Assembly (NCBI GenBank): GCA_902519945.1
Contig: CABYLY010000001.1
Span: 1 to 64,000, forward strand
Length of the DNA: 64,000 bases
DNA from: an uncultured Pelagibacteraceae bacterium
GTDB taxonomy: Bacteria > Pseudomonadota > Alphaproteobacteria > Pelagibacterales > Pelagibacteraceae
Direction of reading: 5' to 3'
Positions 26,475-36,846 of this stretch are shown here, piece by piece (the first letter of the stretch is position 1; the number at the start of each line of letters is the position of its first letter). The position numbers were made by a program, and so were the translations under genes. The notes under the pieces were generated by a model that worked only from the letters and a program-made list of their open reading frames with translations, was not told the DNA's origin and ran no database searches.

Positions 26475-27871
26475 TGATATCTTCCAATCTATCAGCAATT
26501 TTTTATTTAGTTTCAGGTGTGTTATTTATTTTAGCACTAAGGGGTCTTTCATCCCCAGAAACATCTAGACAAGGAAATTTTTTTGGAATTTTAGGAATGA
26601 TTATTGCTGTAACTGTAACATTCTTATCTATAGGTAATTTTTCTAGTGGTTTTATTTTTGTTTTATTGTTTATTTTAGTAGGAGGCTCAATAGGTGCATT
26701 TATTGCTTATAAAATACCTATGACTGCGATGCCTGAATTGGTAGCTGGTTTCCATAGCTTAGTTGGACTTGCGGCCGTGTTTGTTGCTATTTCTGCATTT
26801 TTAAATCCAGAGGCATTTAATCTTGGTTCACCAGGTAATATCAAACTTGGAAGTTTAATCGAAATGTCTATTGGAGCTGCAGTAGGAGCTATAACTTTTT
26901 CAGGTTCAGTAATTGCTTTTTTAAAATTACAGGGGATTATGTCTGGCTCACCAATTACATTTAAAGGTCAACATCCTCTTAATGCTATTATCTTAATCTC
27001 AATAATAGTAATAATTTATTTATTATGTTCAACACAATCATCTAACTTATTCTGGATACTATTAATAGTCTCTTTTTTAATTGGTTTTCTTTTAATCATT
27101 CCAATTGGTGGAGCAGATATGCCTGTAGTAATTTCTATGCTTAATTCTTATTCCGGTTGGGCAGCTGCAGGTATTGGATTTACATTAGAAAATACAGCAT
27201 TAATAATTACTGGAGCTTTAGTTGGATCATCTGGAGCAATTTTATCATATATAATGTGTAAGGGCATGAACCGTTCCTTCTTTAATGTCATTTTAGGTGG
27301 ATTTGGAGCAACAGATGACTCTTCCACTGGCTCTAAAAAAGAACAGAGGCCAGTTAAAAGTGGGAATGCAGATGATGCAGCATTCTTAATGAAAAATGCT
27401 TCATCAGTGATAATTGTTCCGGGTTACGGGATGGCAGTTGCCCAAGCTCAACACGCTCTTAGAGAAATGGTTGATACTTTAAAGAAAAATGACATCAAAG
27501 TTTCTTATGCAATTCATCCTGTTGCAGGTCGAATGCCTGGTCACATGAACGTTTTATTAGCAGAGGCAAATGTCCCATATGATGAGGTGTTTGAATTGGA
27601 AGAAATCAATAATGATTTTGCAAATGCAGATGTTGCTTTTGTAATTGGAGCAAATGATGTAACCAACCCAGTTGCAAAAACTGATCCACAGAGCCCAATC
27701 TATGGAATGCCAGTATTAGATGTAGAAAAATGTAAATCCGTATTATTCGTCAAAAGAAGTCTCTCACCAGGATATGCTGGAATAGATAATGATCTTTTTT
27801 ATCGAGAAAATACTTTAATGTTATTTGCCGATGCAAAAAAAATGACAGAAGATATAACCAAAAACTTATAG
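26474..27871 (+). CDS. pntB: NAD(P) transhydrogenase subunit beta
   Basis: A 465-aa protein: an N-terminal membrane domain of about nine helices, then the soluble NADP(H)-binding domain III. The latter carries IIVPGYGMAVAQAQHA (NADP motif), HPVAGRMPGHMNVLLAEA, and VIGANDVTNPVA, all standard for PntB. KRSLSPGYAGI near the end contacts the NADP 2'-phosphate. It completes the pnt operon and supplies NADPH from the proton gradient, useful in an organism with a reduced central metabolism. Confidence 0.97.
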   Translation: MISSNLSAIFYLVSGVLFILALRGLSSPETSRQGNFFGILGMIIAVTVTFLSIGNFSSGFIFVLLFILVGGSIGAFIAYKIPMTAMPELVAGFHSLVGLAAVFVAISAFLNPEAFNLGSPGNIKLGSLIEMSIGAAVGAITFSGSVIAFLKLQGIMSGSPITFKGQHPLNAIILISIIVIIYLLCSTQSSNLFWILLIVSFLIGFLLIIPIGGADMPVVISMLNSYSGWAAAGIGFTLENTALIITGALVGSSGAILSYIMCKGMNRSFFNVILGGFGATDDSSTGSKKEQRPVKSGNADDAAFLMKNASSVIIVPGYGMAVAQAQHALREMVDTLKKNDIKVSYAIHPVAGRMPGHMNVLLAEANVPYDEVFELEEINNDFANADVAFVIGANDVTNPVAKTDPQSPIYGMPVLDVEKCKSVLFVKRSLSPGYAGIDNDLFYRENTLMLFADAKKMTEDITKNL

Positions 27872-27876
27872 AATTA

Positions 27877-28578
27877 ATGACAATTAAAATTTTCTGTGAC
27901 ATTGCAGATTTAAATCAAATAAAAAAATTCAGTAAAAAAAAAATAGTCAAAGGGTTTACAACAAACCCAAGTTTGATGAGAAAAGCTGGAGCAAAAAATT
28001 ACAAAGTTTATTCAAAACAAATTTTAAAAAATTGTAAAAAAAAATCAATTTCTTTCGAAGTTTTTGCTGATAATTTTAATTCAATGATTGAACAAGGTAT
28101 TGAAATTAACTCTTGGGGGAAAAATGTTTACGTAAAAGTGCCTATTGTAAATTCAAAAAATCAATTTACTGGAAAGGTAATTAAAAATTTGAATAATAAA
28201 AATATAAAATTAAATATAACAGCTGTTTATTCAGCCAAACAAACAGCAAAAATTTTAAAAATGATTAATAAAAAAACTAGAGTTATAATTTCTATTTTTG
28301 CTGGTAGAGCCGGTGATACAGGCAAAGATCCAGTTCCCGAGATCATCAGAAGTATTAGAATTGCAAAACGTTTTAAAAATGTGGAAATTTTATGGGCTAG
28401 TGTGAGAGAACCTTATAATTACATTCAAGCAAAACAATTGGGCTGTCATATAATAACAATCCCTCCCTCAATAATTGATAAAATACAAAATTTTGGGAAA
28501 TCTTTTGACCAGTTGACTGTAGAGACTGTAAAAGGGTTTTTAATCGATAGTAGAAAGTCTAAATTTAAGATTAAATGA
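27877..28578 (+). CDS. tal: Transaldolase (small TalC-like type)
   Basis: A 233-aa protein. FCDIADLNQIKKF at the N-terminus and KGFTTNPSLM are class marks, and the Schiff-base lysine is in VYVKVPIV near residue 88. SIFAGRAGDTG follows, as in TalC/transaldolase sequences. It transfers a dihydroxyacetone unit in the non-oxidative pentose phosphate pathway, which fits with tkt nearby on the other strand. Length matches the short transaldolase group. It starts 5 nt after pntB and ends 2 nt from the convergent tRNA-fMet. Confidence 0.9.
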   Translation: MTIKIFCDIADLNQIKKFSKKKIVKGFTTNPSLMRKAGAKNYKVYSKQILKNCKKKSISFEVFADNFNSMIEQGIEINSWGKNVYVKVPIVNSKNQFTGKVIKNLNNKNIKLNITAVYSAKQTAKILKMINKKTRVIISIFAGRAGDTGKDPVPEIIRSIRIAKRFKNVEILWASVREPYNYIQAKQLGCHIITIPPSIIDKIQNFGKSFDQLTVETVKGFLIDSRKSKFKIK

Positions 28579-28580
28579 GT

Positions 28581-28657
<77 letters not shown>

Positions 28658-28661
28658 GTAT

Positions 28662-28856
28662 TTAAATTCTATTTTTAAGTTTGTTAAGTTTTTTTACTCG
28701 TTTAATATTTTCTTGGAGAATTCTTTTTTTTTTTTCTGATGGTTTTTCATAGGTATTTTTTAATTTTATAACTTTAAAAAAACCATCCCTCTGAAGTTTT
28801 CTCTTCAAAACTCTTAGAGCTTGTTCAACATTATTATCTTTTACTTCTATTTTAAT
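28662..28856 (-). CDS. rpsU: 30S ribosomal protein bS21, probable ATT start
   Basis: A bS21 protein of about 64 aa. KDNNVEQALRVLKRKLQRDG and YEKPSEKKKR match the alphaproteobacterial family. A gene caller would choose TTG at 28868, but a perfect GGAGG (28866-28862) lies inside the first codons of that frame, 5 nt before an in-frame ATT at 28856. Alphaproteobacterial bS21 usually begins M-x-V-x-V-R-D-N-N-V, which places the Met on this ATT. No ATG or GTG is available. A run of 12 A encodes part of the KKK stretch. tRNA-fMet follows 4 nt after the stop. Confidence 0.85.
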   Translation of the reverse strand: MKIEVKDNNVEQALRVLKRKLQRDGFFKVIKLKNTYEKPSEKKKRILQENIKRVKKLNKLKNRI

Positions 28857-28861
28857 AAAAA

Positions 28862-28866
28862 CCTCC
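28862..28866 (-). promoter_or_regulatory. Shine-Dalgarno GGAGG that decides the rpsU start
   Basis: A perfect GGAGG on the minus strand, 5 nt upstream of the ATT at 28856. It overlaps the first bases of the alternative TTG start (28868) and so cannot serve that codon. Confidence 0.75.
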
Positions 28867-28912
28867 AAAAAGACGATTAAGTAGCACTTTTATAAATTTA
28901 TGTCTATCACTT

Positions 28913-29491
28913 TTAATCACTTGATTTAATTTTTTCTTTTTTCTCTTTGTCTTTTTTTTCTCTTTTAATTCTTCTTTCTGCTTTTTCTATTGCATTAACC
29001 AAATCTTTTTGTGTAAATAAATTGAGCGCTACAGGATCTTTAGGATTTAAATTATTATAATTCCAGTAACTTTTATTCCTTATTGAGGTAACTGAATTTT
29101 TTGTTATTCCAACTAATCTTGCAATTTGAGAGTCTTTGAGAATATTGTGTTGTTTTATTAACCATAAAGCTGAATCTGGTTTATCTTGCCTTTTTGACAA
29201 AGGAATATATTTTTTAATTTTTTTCTCTGAATTAGATATTTCAATATCACTACTTTTAATTTCTAAAGGTCTGTTTTCATCTTTTGAGGAAAGTTCAATT
29301 TCTTCACGAGAAAGTTGGCCAGATATAATTGGATTATAAGCTTTTATACCTTTTGCAACTTCCCCGTCAGCAATACCTTGAACCTCCACTTCATGTAATT
29401 TGCAAAAATTAGCAATTTGTTTAAAAGTTAAAGTTGTATTTTCAACAAGCCATACAGCAGTAGCCATTGGCATTAAAGGCGCATTTGACAT
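28913..29491 (-). CDS. trcR: Cell-cycle transcriptional regulator TrcR (DUF1013)
   Basis: A 192-aa protein. The N-terminus, PLMPMATAVWLVENTTLTF then FCKLHEVEVQGIADGE, matches the DUF1013/TrcR family conserved in Alphaproteobacteria. A second part, ALWLIKQHNILKDSQIARLVGITKNSV, looks like a helix-turn-helix. In Caulobacter TrcR acts in cell-cycle transcription; in this organism the targets are unknown. The C-terminus is a basic/acidic lysine-rich tail. It begins at the base next to the rpmE stop. Confidence 0.88.
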   Translation of the reverse strand: MSNAPLMPMATAVWLVENTTLTFKQIANFCKLHEVEVQGIADGEVAKGIKAYNPIISGQLSREEIELSSKDENRPLEIKSSDIEISNSEKKIKKYIPLSKRQDKPDSALWLIKQHNILKDSQIARLVGITKNSVTSIRNKSYWNYNNLNPKDPVALNLFTQKDLVNAIEKAERRIKREKKDKEKKEKIKSSD

Positions 29492-29722
29492 TTAGGATTT
29501 TTTTTCTGATTTAAAGTTTTGAAATTTTTTATTAAATTTACTTATTCTACCTTTGTCCATCAACTTCTGTTTTCCACCAGTCCATGCCGAATGTGACTTA
29601 GGATCAATTTCTAATTTTAATACATCTCCCTCATTACCCCAAGTAGACTTTGTATCAAACTGTGTGCCATCTGTCATTTCCACTTTTATTTGATGGTACT
29701 TTGGATGAATATTTTTTTTCAT
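29492..29722 (-). CDS. rpmE: 50S ribosomal protein bL31
   Basis: A 76-aa protein beginning [19 protein letters not shown], the bL31 signature; STWG and [11 protein letters not shown] further on are also conserved. The zinc-binding Cys residues are absent, so it is the zinc-independent form, like bL36 in this window. It directly abuts trcR and follows suhB on the same strand. Confidence 0.93.
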   Translation of the reverse strand: MKKNIHPKYHQIKVEMTDGTQFDTKSTWGNEGDVLKLEIDPKSHSAWTGGKQKLMDKGRISKFNKKFQNFKSEKKS

Positions 29723-29756
29723 TGGAGATTTATAACAAAAGTTTCTTTTAAAACAA

Positions 29757-30497
29757 TTAAAAGTTAATTAAATTTCCCTTAAATTTTGAGGCAATATTTG
29801 GACTCGACGCCAAGACTTTAGATATTTCAATATCATGCAAGCTTAAATCATTAATTATTCCTCCAGCTTCTTTTATAAGAATAATTCCTGCAGCTATGTC
29901 CCAAATTTTCATATTTTTTTGGCAATACCCATCATATCTACCAGCTGCAACATAGGCCATATCTAAGGCTGCACAACCTGATTTTCTATTCGGAAATTTT
30001 GGTTCGCTAATAATTTTACCTCCGATAGCAAAAAGACATTCATTAACATCTTTTTTATTAGAAACTCTTATTCTTTGATTATTAAAAAAAGCACCATTAT
30101 CTTTCTCAGCATAAAACATTTCATTTTTAATTGGATCGAAGACTAAACCAGAGATAATTTCATTTTTTGATCTTAAAGCTATTGAAATTGCAAAATGCGG
30201 TATTCCATGTGAGAAATTTATTGTCCCATCAATAGGATCTATAATCCACGTATTGTTTGTATCTTTATTCGTTTCAATACCCTTTTCCTCACTTATGAAT
30301 GAATAATTTGGCCTTGCTTTTTTTAATTCTTCAATAATTATTTTTTCAGCTCTAATATCAGAATTAGTTACAAAATCTGTTGGTCCTTTTTTTGAAACTT
30401 GTAAATTTTCGATTTCCCCAAAATCTCTTATTAGAATTTTAGAAGCTTTCTCACAAGCTTTAATCATCACATTTAAGTTTGCAGATATAGATTTCAT
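29757..30497 (-). CDS. suhB: Inositol monophosphatase family protein (SuhB-like)
   Basis: A 246-aa phosphatase. The metal-binding motifs are FISEEKGIE (motif with the acidic pair), [12 protein letters not shown] (DPxDGT) and WDIAAG (WDxAAG), in family order. It hydrolyses inositol-1-phosphate or related sugar phosphates; in E. coli SuhB also affects rRNA transcription through Nus factors. It lies between efp and rpmE in a string of translation genes. The true substrate here is not known. Confidence 0.9.
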   Translation of the reverse strand: MKSISANLNVMIKACEKASKILIRDFGEIENLQVSKKGPTDFVTNSDIRAEKIIIEELKKARPNYSFISEEKGIETNKDTNNTWIIDPIDGTINFSHGIPHFAISIALRSKNEIISGLVFDPIKNEMFYAEKDNGAFFNNQRIRVSNKKDVNECLFAIGGKIISEPKFPNRKSGCAALDMAYVAAGRYDGYCQKNMKIWDIAAGIILIKEAGGIINDLSLHDIEISKVLASSPNIASKFKGNLINF

Positions 30498-30502
30498 CTA
30501 AA

Positions 30503-31063
30503 TTATATCTTTTTTATGTATTCTAGATTTCTTGTATCAATAACAACAACATCATCTGACTCTATAAAAGGTGGAACTTGTATATTAATCCCGTTATCTA
30601 GTGTTGCTGGTTTATAAGATGACGAAACAGTTTGACCTTTTAGGGCAACATCTGTTGATTTAACCTTACAAGTCACTTGATTGGGTAAACTGACTGAAAT
30701 TGGTTTTTCATTATGAAAACTTACCAATACTTTTAAATTTTCAGCCAGAAACTTTCCTTTTTCACCCACAACATCTTTTTTTATTTCTATCTGTTCAAAC
30801 GTATTAGGTTCCATAAAAAAATAATTATTTTCGTCCTCATATAAAAAATTATAACTTGTTTCCTCTAATGACGCTTTTTCAACTGTTTCACTTGACCTAA
30901 ATCGTTCATTGAGTTTAGTGTTTTTATTTACACTTTTCATTTCAACTTGAGCAAATGCACCACCTTTACCCGGTTTTACATGTTGAGTTTTAAGTACTTC
31001 CCATAAATCATCTTTGTAATCCAAAAGCATTCCAACTCTTATTTCACTAGCATTTATTTTCAT
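30503..31063 (-). CDS. efp: Translation elongation factor P
   Basis: A 186-aa protein with the three beta-barrel domains of EF-P. The tip loop KPGKGGAF near residue 34 contains the lysine that is modified in many bacteria. EF-P enters stalled ribosomes between the P and E sites and relieves pausing at polyproline. No epmA/epmB gene is in view, so the modification state is unknown. It overlaps thiE by 4 nt. Confidence 0.97.
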   Translation of the reverse strand: MKINASEIRVGMLLDYKDDLWEVLKTQHVKPGKGGAFAQVEMKSVNKNTKLNERFRSSETVEKASLEETSYNFLYEDENNYFFMEPNTFEQIEIKKDVVGEKGKFLAENLKVLVSFHNEKPISVSLPNQVTCKVKSTDVALKGQTVSSSYKPATLDNGINIQVPPFIESDDVVVIDTRNLEYIKKI

Positions 31064-31674
31064 TTTAAATTTTTTATAGCATCTATTGGTTTTAATTTTT
31101 TATTTTTCCAAATGTAGCCTGAAATAGCTAAAAAGTTAGCTTTATTCAATAAAAGTTTTTTATAATTTGTTGATGTGATACCTCCAATGGCAACAATAGG
31201 AGTTTTAGTAATCTTTCTGGCTTTTCTAAGAAAATTTGTTGAGGCTTTATATTTTACTTTTTTTGTTTTTGAATAATAAAAAGCTCCTAAAGCTAAATAG
31301 TCAGCTTTATTCTTAATCGCATTTTTTGCAAGTCTAATTGAATTATGGCATGTAATGCCTATTATTTTGTTACCAATAATTTTTCTTGCATCTAAAATAT
31401 TCATATCTTTTTGACCTAAATGACAGCCATCGGAGTCTAACCTTTTAGCAAGATAAACATCATCATTAATTAAAAACTTTACTTTAAACTTTTTACATAT
31501 TTTTTTTATTTTTCTTCCAAACATTAACTTTTTTTTGAAACTACCTTTTTTAAGTCTAAGTTGGAAAAAACTTACTTTTTTTTGTTTTAAAACTTGAGTT
31601 AAATCGTTAAAAAAAGATTTATTAATTTTGACTGGAGAGATCAGATATACAAATTTCTTTTTACTAAATTTCAA
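31060..31674 (-). CDS. thiE: Thiamine-phosphate synthase
   Basis: A 204-aa TIM-barrel protein. FFQLRLKKG (phosphate/pyrimidine site), LINDDVYLA, DGCHLGQKDM, GITCHNS, GAFYYSKTK and VAIGGIT correspond in order to ThiE motifs. It joins HMP-PP and thiazole phosphate to give thiamine phosphate. thiD, which makes HMP-PP, lies at 50469. SAR11 cells are known to lack de novo HMP synthesis and need the precursor from outside, which fits having these two genes. TenI, a related family, is less likely because the DGCHLGQ motif is intact. Confidence 0.82.
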   Translation of the reverse strand: MKFSKKKFVYLISPVKINKSFFNDLTQVLKQKKVSFFQLRLKKGSFKKKLMFGRKIKKICKKFKVKFLINDDVYLAKRLDSDGCHLGQKDMNILDARKIIGNKIIGITCHNSIRLAKNAIKNKADYLALGAFYYSKTKKVKYKASTNFLRKARKITKTPIVAIGGITSTNYKKLLLNKANFLAISGYIWKNKKLKPIDAIKNLK

Positions 31675-32671
31675 GATCTTTAGACCATTTTCCTTGTGCG
31701 GCTAAGGTATTCATTTTTGCCCGATGATTAAAAATTTTTTGAGTTCCCTCAATATCTTTAATGTCCTTTGACCAAAATTTTAAAGCACTTTGTTGTAAAG
31801 CTCTTCCGTAAGAATAACTCATTATAAAATTTGTATCATTATGCTTATTTATTAAATTTAAATTTTCTGTAGCCTCTATTTCAGTTTGTCCTCCAGACAA
31901 GAAGGCTATTCCAGGCACCTCCGAAGGAACAGAGTTTTTTAAACACTTTAATGTTAATTTTGCTACATCTTCGTTAGAAATTTTATCTTTAGATTTGTTT
32001 CCCGCTAGGATCATATTAGGTTTAAGTATAATCCCTGTTAAATCAACCTTATGCAAAATTAGTTCTTCAAAACATTTTTTGATTACTTCTGAGGTTTTTT
32101 CATAACATTCATTTGCAGAATGTTCACCATCCATAAGCACTTCAGGTTCAACTATTGGAACCATGTTGCATTCCTGAACTAGTGAAGAATATCTCGCTAA
32201 TGCATGTGCATTAGATTGTATTGCTAATTTACTTGGAAAATTTTTTGTTATATTGTAAACCCCCCTCCACTTTGTAAACTTTGCACCAAGTTTGAAATAT
32301 TCTTTAAGTCTTTCTCTAAGCCCATCTAAGCCTTCAGTAATTTTTTCATCTGGCGAGCCTGCCAAAACTTTAGCACCAGTATCAACCTTTATTCCTGGAG
32401 CAGCTCCCATTTCTGAAATTAATTCTGGAATTTTATTTTTTTTTGAGGTTTTTTGTTTTATTGTTTCATCATATAAAATTACTCCCCCAATACACCCAGT
32501 CATACATGATGAGCTAAATAATGTTTCTCTAAATAACAATCTATTTTCAGGAGTTGATGAAACATTGACGCTCTCTAATCTCTTGGTCATTGTTCCAGTG
32601 CTCTCATCAGCCGCTAAAATTCCTTTTCCATTCTGGAGAATTTCAAGCGCAATATTATTTAATTCAGACAT
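31664..32671 (-). CDS. fba: Fructose-bisphosphate aldolase, class I
   Basis: A 335-aa class I aldolase. GILAADESTGT near the N-terminus and ILYDETIKQ are family marks, and the Schiff-base lysine lies in GIILKPNMI. It cleaves or forms fructose 1,6-bisphosphate without metal. Its place after pgk, gap and tkt matches the alphaproteobacterial carbon cluster. It overlaps thiE by 11 nt at its 3' end and starts 1 nt after the pgk stop. Confidence 0.95.
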   Translation of the reverse strand: MSELNNIALEILQNGKGILAADESTGTMTKRLESVNVSSTPENRLLFRETLFSSSCMTGCIGGVILYDETIKQKTSKKNKIPELISEMGAAPGIKVDTGAKVLAGSPDEKITEGLDGLRERLKEYFKLGAKFTKWRGVYNITKNFPSKLAIQSNAHALARYSSLVQECNMVPIVEPEVLMDGEHSANECYEKTSEVIKKCFEELILHKVDLTGIILKPNMILAGNKSKDKISNEDVAKLTLKCLKNSVPSEVPGIAFLSGGQTEIEATENLNLINKHNDTNFIMSYSYGRALQQSALKFWSKDIKDIEGTQKIFNHRAKMNTLAAQGKWSKDLEI

Positions 32672-32672
32672 C

Positions 32673-33851
32673 CTATTTGAGAGCTTTTATACCAGGAAGT
32701 TCTTTTCCTTCAAGATATTCTAAAAATGCTCCACCAGCAGTTGAAACAAAGTTGAAATCTTTTATTGAGTCGATTTGATTTATTAAAGATATAGTATCTC
32801 CACCTCCTACAACAGAGTAAATTGATTTATCCTCTTTTTTTTTGATAATTGCCCTAGCTATTTCTTTACTTCCCTTTGCAAAATTTGGATTTTCAAAATA
32901 TCCCGCAGGACCATTCCATAAAACTGTTTTGCTTTTATCAATTACTTTTCTAATTGTATTAATTGTGTTTGGTCCTATGTCTAATATTAAATCATCATTT
33001 AAAATTTCATCAACCTCTTTAACACACGAAATATCATTTATATTTTTTCCAACCAAAACATCCTGTGGATAGATAATATTACATGAGTGATTTTTTGAAG
33101 TTTCAAAAATTTCATTAATTATACTCTCACAATTTTCTTCTATAATTGATTTTCCAATTTTATTTCCTCTAAAATGAAGAATATTATTGGCCATACCACC
33201 AACAATTACAATATTATCAAACTTTGGTATTAAATTTTTTATTATTCCAATTTTTGTTGAAACTTTCGACCCTCCAATAATACAAGTAACTGGTTTTTTA
33301 ATTTCTGTTGTAACTTTTTTTAACGCGTTAATTTCTGTACTTAGTTGCAATCCAGCAAAAGAAGGTAAAAATTCTGTGATTTTGCTCACCGAGGCATGAG
33401 CTCTATGCGAACAGGAAAACGCGTCATTAACGAATAAATCACCCAAGTTTGCCAACTGTTTTGCAAAAGAAGGGTCATTTTTCTCCTCATCCTCATAAAA
33501 TCTAATATTTTCTAAGAAAATTATTTGTTCATTAGAATCGTTAAACAAATTCTCTTTTTTTAAATTTAAAATGTTGTCATTTATAACTCTAACTTTTTTG
33601 TTTATTTTTTTTTCTAAATTTTCAGAAATAGGTTTAAGAGATAGGCTCTTAACCACTTTTCCTTTTGGACGGCCGACATGAGAAATTACAACTATTTTTG
33701 AGTTATTATCTATTAAAAATTTAACTACTGGTAATATTTTATTAATTCGTGTTTCATCAATTATTATCCCATCTTTTAATGGAACATTTAAATCAAGCCT
33801 TAATAAAACAATTTTTTTGTCAAGATTTCTGTGATCTTTAATATTATTCAT
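32673..33851 (-). CDS. pgk: Phosphoglycerate kinase
   Basis: A 392-aa two-domain kinase. LLRLDLNVPLKDG at the N-terminus is the substrate motif, SHVGRPKG and NDAFSCSHRAHAS follow, and the C-terminal VVGGGDTI binds ATP. It makes ATP from 1,3-bisphosphoglycerate, or runs backwards in gluconeogenesis. Its start overlaps the gap stop by 1 nt. Length is normal. Confidence 0.97.
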   Translation of the reverse strand: MNNIKDHRNLDKKIVLLRLDLNVPLKDGIIIDETRINKILPVVKFLIDNNSKIVVISHVGRPKGKVVKSLSLKPISENLEKKINKKVRVINDNILNLKKENLFNDSNEQIIFLENIRFYEDEEKNDPSFAKQLANLGDLFVNDAFSCSHRAHASVSKITEFLPSFAGLQLSTEINALKKVTTEIKKPVTCIIGGSKVSTKIGIIKNLIPKFDNIVIVGGMANNILHFRGNKIGKSIIEENCESIINEIFETSKNHSCNIIYPQDVLVGKNINDISCVKEVDEILNDDLILDIGPNTINTIRKVIDKSKTVLWNGPAGYFENPNFAKGSKEIARAIIKKKEDKSIYSVVGGGDTISLINQIDSIKDFNFVSTAGGAFLEYLEGKELPGIKALK

Positions 33852-34852
33852 TAAGAAATTTTATGAAGATAACCTGCTATATCGCACATTCTATTTGAAA
33901 AACCCCACTCATTGTCATACCAGGCTGAAATTTTACCCATGTTTTTTCCTATTACATTAGTTAAGTTTGCATCTATTATCGATGATGCAGGATTGTGATT
34001 AAAGTCTATAGATACGAGTTTTTCATAAGTTATTTCAAGTATCTTATTTTTTTTACTAAAATTTTTGAATGCAGAATTAATTTTTTCAACACTTAAATCT
34101 TTTTTTGTACAAAAAACGAGCTCAACTAATGAAACGTTCGGAGTAGGAACTCTCATCGCAACACCCTCTAGTTTTCCTTTGAGAGATGGAATAATTTCAC
34201 CAATTGCTTTAGACGCACCAGTCGAAGTTGGCACTATAGATTGGCTAGCAGAACGAGCCCTCCTTGGATCTTTATGAGAATTATCCAAAATTCTTTGATC
34301 ACTAGTAAATGCGTGGATCGTTGTCATAAAACCTCTTTCGATTTCGAAGTTTTTATTTAAAACATGAGCAACAGGAGCAAGACAATTTGTCGTGCATGAC
34401 GCTGCAGAAATAATCTTATCATTTTCTTTTAATTCTGACTCATTAACTCCAAAAACAATGGTCTTATCTGCATTTTTACATGGAGCGGAAACAATAACTT
34501 TCTTTGCCCCATTATTTAAATGAAGTTGTAATTTATCTTTAGTATTAAACTTACCAGTACATTCAAAAACATAGTCAACACCATATTTTTTCCAATCAAT
34601 ATTATTTAAATCTGTTTCTCGACTAAATGTAATTTTATTTTTGTTGATGATTAAATGTTTTTCATCAAAACCTAAATCTGCATTAAATCTTCCATGAATT
34701 GAGTCGTATTTTAAGAGAGCAAAACTACCCTCGGAATTTGTTTTATTGTTAATATGTTTTATTTCTATATCTTTAATATTGTTTTCTACGATAGAGCGAA
34801 TAACCATTCTTCCTATTCTGCCTAATCCATTTACCCCAACTTTTATTTTCAT
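33851..34852 (-). CDS. gap: Glyceraldehyde-3-phosphate dehydrogenase, type I
   Basis: A 333-aa protein with [10 protein letters not shown] (NAD motif), the catalytic segment SAASCTTNC with Cys153, the [11 protein letters not shown] stretch and the C-terminal [11 protein letters not shown]. It oxidises glyceraldehyde-3-phosphate with NAD(P) and phosphate. It sits between tkt and pgk in the carbon cluster and overlaps tkt by 4 nt. Cofactor preference cannot be read safely from the sequence. Confidence 0.97.
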   Translation of the reverse strand: MKIKVGVNGLGRIGRMVIRSIVENNIKDIEIKHINNKTNSEGSFALLKYDSIHGRFNADLGFDEKHLIINKNKITFSRETDLNNIDWKKYGVDYVFECTGKFNTKDKLQLHLNNGAKKVIVSAPCKNADKTIVFGVNESELKENDKIISAASCTTNCLAPVAHVLNKNFEIERGFMTTIHAFTSDQRILDNSHKDPRRARSASQSIVPTSTGASKAIGEIIPSLKGKLEGVAMRVPTPNVSLVELVFCTKKDLSVEKINSAFKNFSKKNKILEITYEKLVSIDFNHNPASSIIDANLTNVIGKNMGKISAWYDNEWGFSNRMCDIAGYLHKIS

Positions 34853-36792
34853 AATTTTTCTTTAATTCTTCTAACAATACTTTTTTCATCTAATTTGAAG
34901 TGATTATAAATTTCTTTATAAGGTGCACTTTTTCCAAATTCATTTATCCCAAAGTTCAAACCATTAATCCCAGTATATTTTTTCCAAAAATTTGTTTCAG
35001 ATGCCTCTATTGATACAATAAGGCTTGTTTCTTTTAATATTTTATTTTTATAACCTTCACTTTGTTGATCAAATAATTCATGACAAGGCATTGATATAAT
35101 CTTGGAATAAATACCATCTGTGGCTAATTTATGACCTATATTGCTCGCTAAACTAGTTTCTGATCCAGTTGCTAAAATAGTAACACTTAAATTTTCTCCA
35201 GTTCTTAAAATTTCATAAGCGCCTGCAGAGCACTGATTTTTAGATGAACTAGTGAGCCTTAGTGGACTCACTCCCTGTCTAGTTAAAGCTATTACACTTG
35301 GAGTCTCTTTACTTTCAAGCGCTAATTGCCAACATTCAAAAGTTTCAATTGTGTCTGAGGGTCTAAAAACATTTAAATTTGGAATAGATCTCAAACTTGT
35401 TAATTGTTCAATTGGTTGATGTGTTGGACCGTCTTCACCCAATCCAATTGAATCATGTGTGAATACATATATAACTTTTTGCTTCATCATCGCTGCTAAT
35501 CTTATTGATGGCTTGCAATAGTCACTGAATATTAAAAATGTGCCACCATAAGGAATTAAATTACTATGCAAAGCAATACCATTCATTATCCCACACATTG
35601 CGTGTTCTCTAACTCCATAATGAATATAGTTTCCTGAAAAATCACCAGGTTTAATAATTTTATGATCTTTAGTTTTCGTGTTATTTGATCCTGCTAAATC
35701 AGCTGAACCACCAATTATATACGGAAGTTTTGCTATAATATTTAAAAATATTTCAGATGATTTTCTGGTTGCTATAGTTTTTGAATTTTTTAGATATTCA
35801 TTTTTTGTTTTTTCAACTAAATTTTTTAATGATTTAAAGTTTTTAAAATTTGATAAGATTTTTTTGTACTTAGTCTCATGCTTTTTTGCATTTTGAGAAG
35901 CATTTTTTCCGATTTTTTTCCATTCATTTAATAATTCATTTGGTAATTTAAAAGGCTCATAATTCCATTTGAGTTTTTTTCTCACCAGTTTTATCTCATC
36001 TTCACCCAAAGGACTTCCATGTGATGAGGATTTTCCACCTTTATTTGGAGATCCATAACCAATTGTTGTTTTACAAGAAATTGCTACAGGTCTACTTGAC
36101 TTCTGGGCTTTTTTTAATGCTTTTGAAATTTCTTTGTAATTATGACCATTTATTTTAAAATAATTCCAACCATAACTTTTAAATCTTTTTTCATGATTGT
36201 CAGAAACCGCCAAACTAGTTGGTCCATCAATAGATATAGAATTATTATCAAATAAAAGAATAAGATTTTTTAATTTTAAATGTCCAGCCAGGCTTAGCGC
36301 CTCATGACTTATTCCTTCCATCAGACAACCGTCACCAGCTAGAACGTAAGTTTTATGATTGATAATTTTTTTTCCAAGTTTTTTTTTCAAAATTTCTTCT
36401 GATAATGCAAAACCAACTGCATTAGATATTCCCTGACCCAAAGGTCCTGTAGTTGTTTCAATTCCAGAATTAGGATGGTACTCTGGATGACCAGCACAAA
36501 TTGAATTAAGTTGCCTAAAATTTTTTATATCATTTAAAGATACACTTTCATATCCAGTCAGATAAAGTAGAGAGTAGAGCAACATTGAACCATGACCCGC
36601 TGAAAGTACAAATCTATCTCTATTTATCCAATTAGGGTTATTAGGATTGAAACTTAAAAATTCTTTAAATAGAACAGTTGCAACATCTGCCATTCCCATT
36701 GGCATCCCAGGGTGACCGGAATTAGCTTTTTGTACAGCATCAATGGACAAAAATCTTATACAATTAGCTAATTCTTTATATTGTTTGCTCAA
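34849..36792 (-). CDS. tkt: Transketolase
   Basis: A 647-aa thiamine-diphosphate enzyme. [21 protein letters not shown] at the N-terminus, [13 protein letters not shown] (ThDP-binding), [17 protein letters not shown] (the transketolase segment) and the RPSD after it are standard. It moves two-carbon units in the pentose phosphate pathway with the transaldolase at 27877. It is the first gene of the minus-strand carbon cluster; its promoter should be in the 54-bp divergent gap to 36847. Length is typical. Confidence 0.97.
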   Translation of the reverse strand: MSKQYKELANCIRFLSIDAVQKANSGHPGMPMGMADVATVLFKEFLSFNPNNPNWINRDRFVLSAGHGSMLLYSLLYLTGYESVSLNDIKNFRQLNSICAGHPEYHPNSGIETTTGPLGQGISNAVGFALSEEILKKKLGKKIINHKTYVLAGDGCLMEGISHEALSLAGHLKLKNLILLFDNNSISIDGPTSLAVSDNHEKRFKSYGWNYFKINGHNYKEISKALKKAQKSSRPVAISCKTTIGYGSPNKGGKSSSHGSPLGEDEIKLVRKKLKWNYEPFKLPNELLNEWKKIGKNASQNAKKHETKYKKILSNFKNFKSLKNLVEKTKNEYLKNSKTIATRKSSEIFLNIIAKLPYIIGGSADLAGSNNTKTKDHKIIKPGDFSGNYIHYGVREHAMCGIMNGIALHSNLIPYGGTFLIFSDYCKPSIRLAAMMKQKVIYVFTHDSIGLGEDGPTHQPIEQLTSLRSIPNLNVFRPSDTIETFECWQLALESKETPSVIALTRQGVSPLRLTSSSKNQCSAGAYEILRTGENLSVTILATGSETSLASNIGHKLATDGIYSKIISMPCHELFDQQSEGYKNKILKETSLIVSIEASETNFWKKYTGINGLNFGINEFGKSAPYKEIYNHFKLDEKSIVRRIKEKL

Positions 36793-36846
36793 AAATTATC
36801 CTGTCTAGACTAAGAAGAATCTATTTAATAATATAAATATATATAT

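Noticed and set aside
28724-28735. T12 run (A12 on the sense strand) in rpsU as a phase-variable switch
   Set aside because: rpsU is presumably essential and the run encodes conserved lysines; it is better used as a control for the island tracts.
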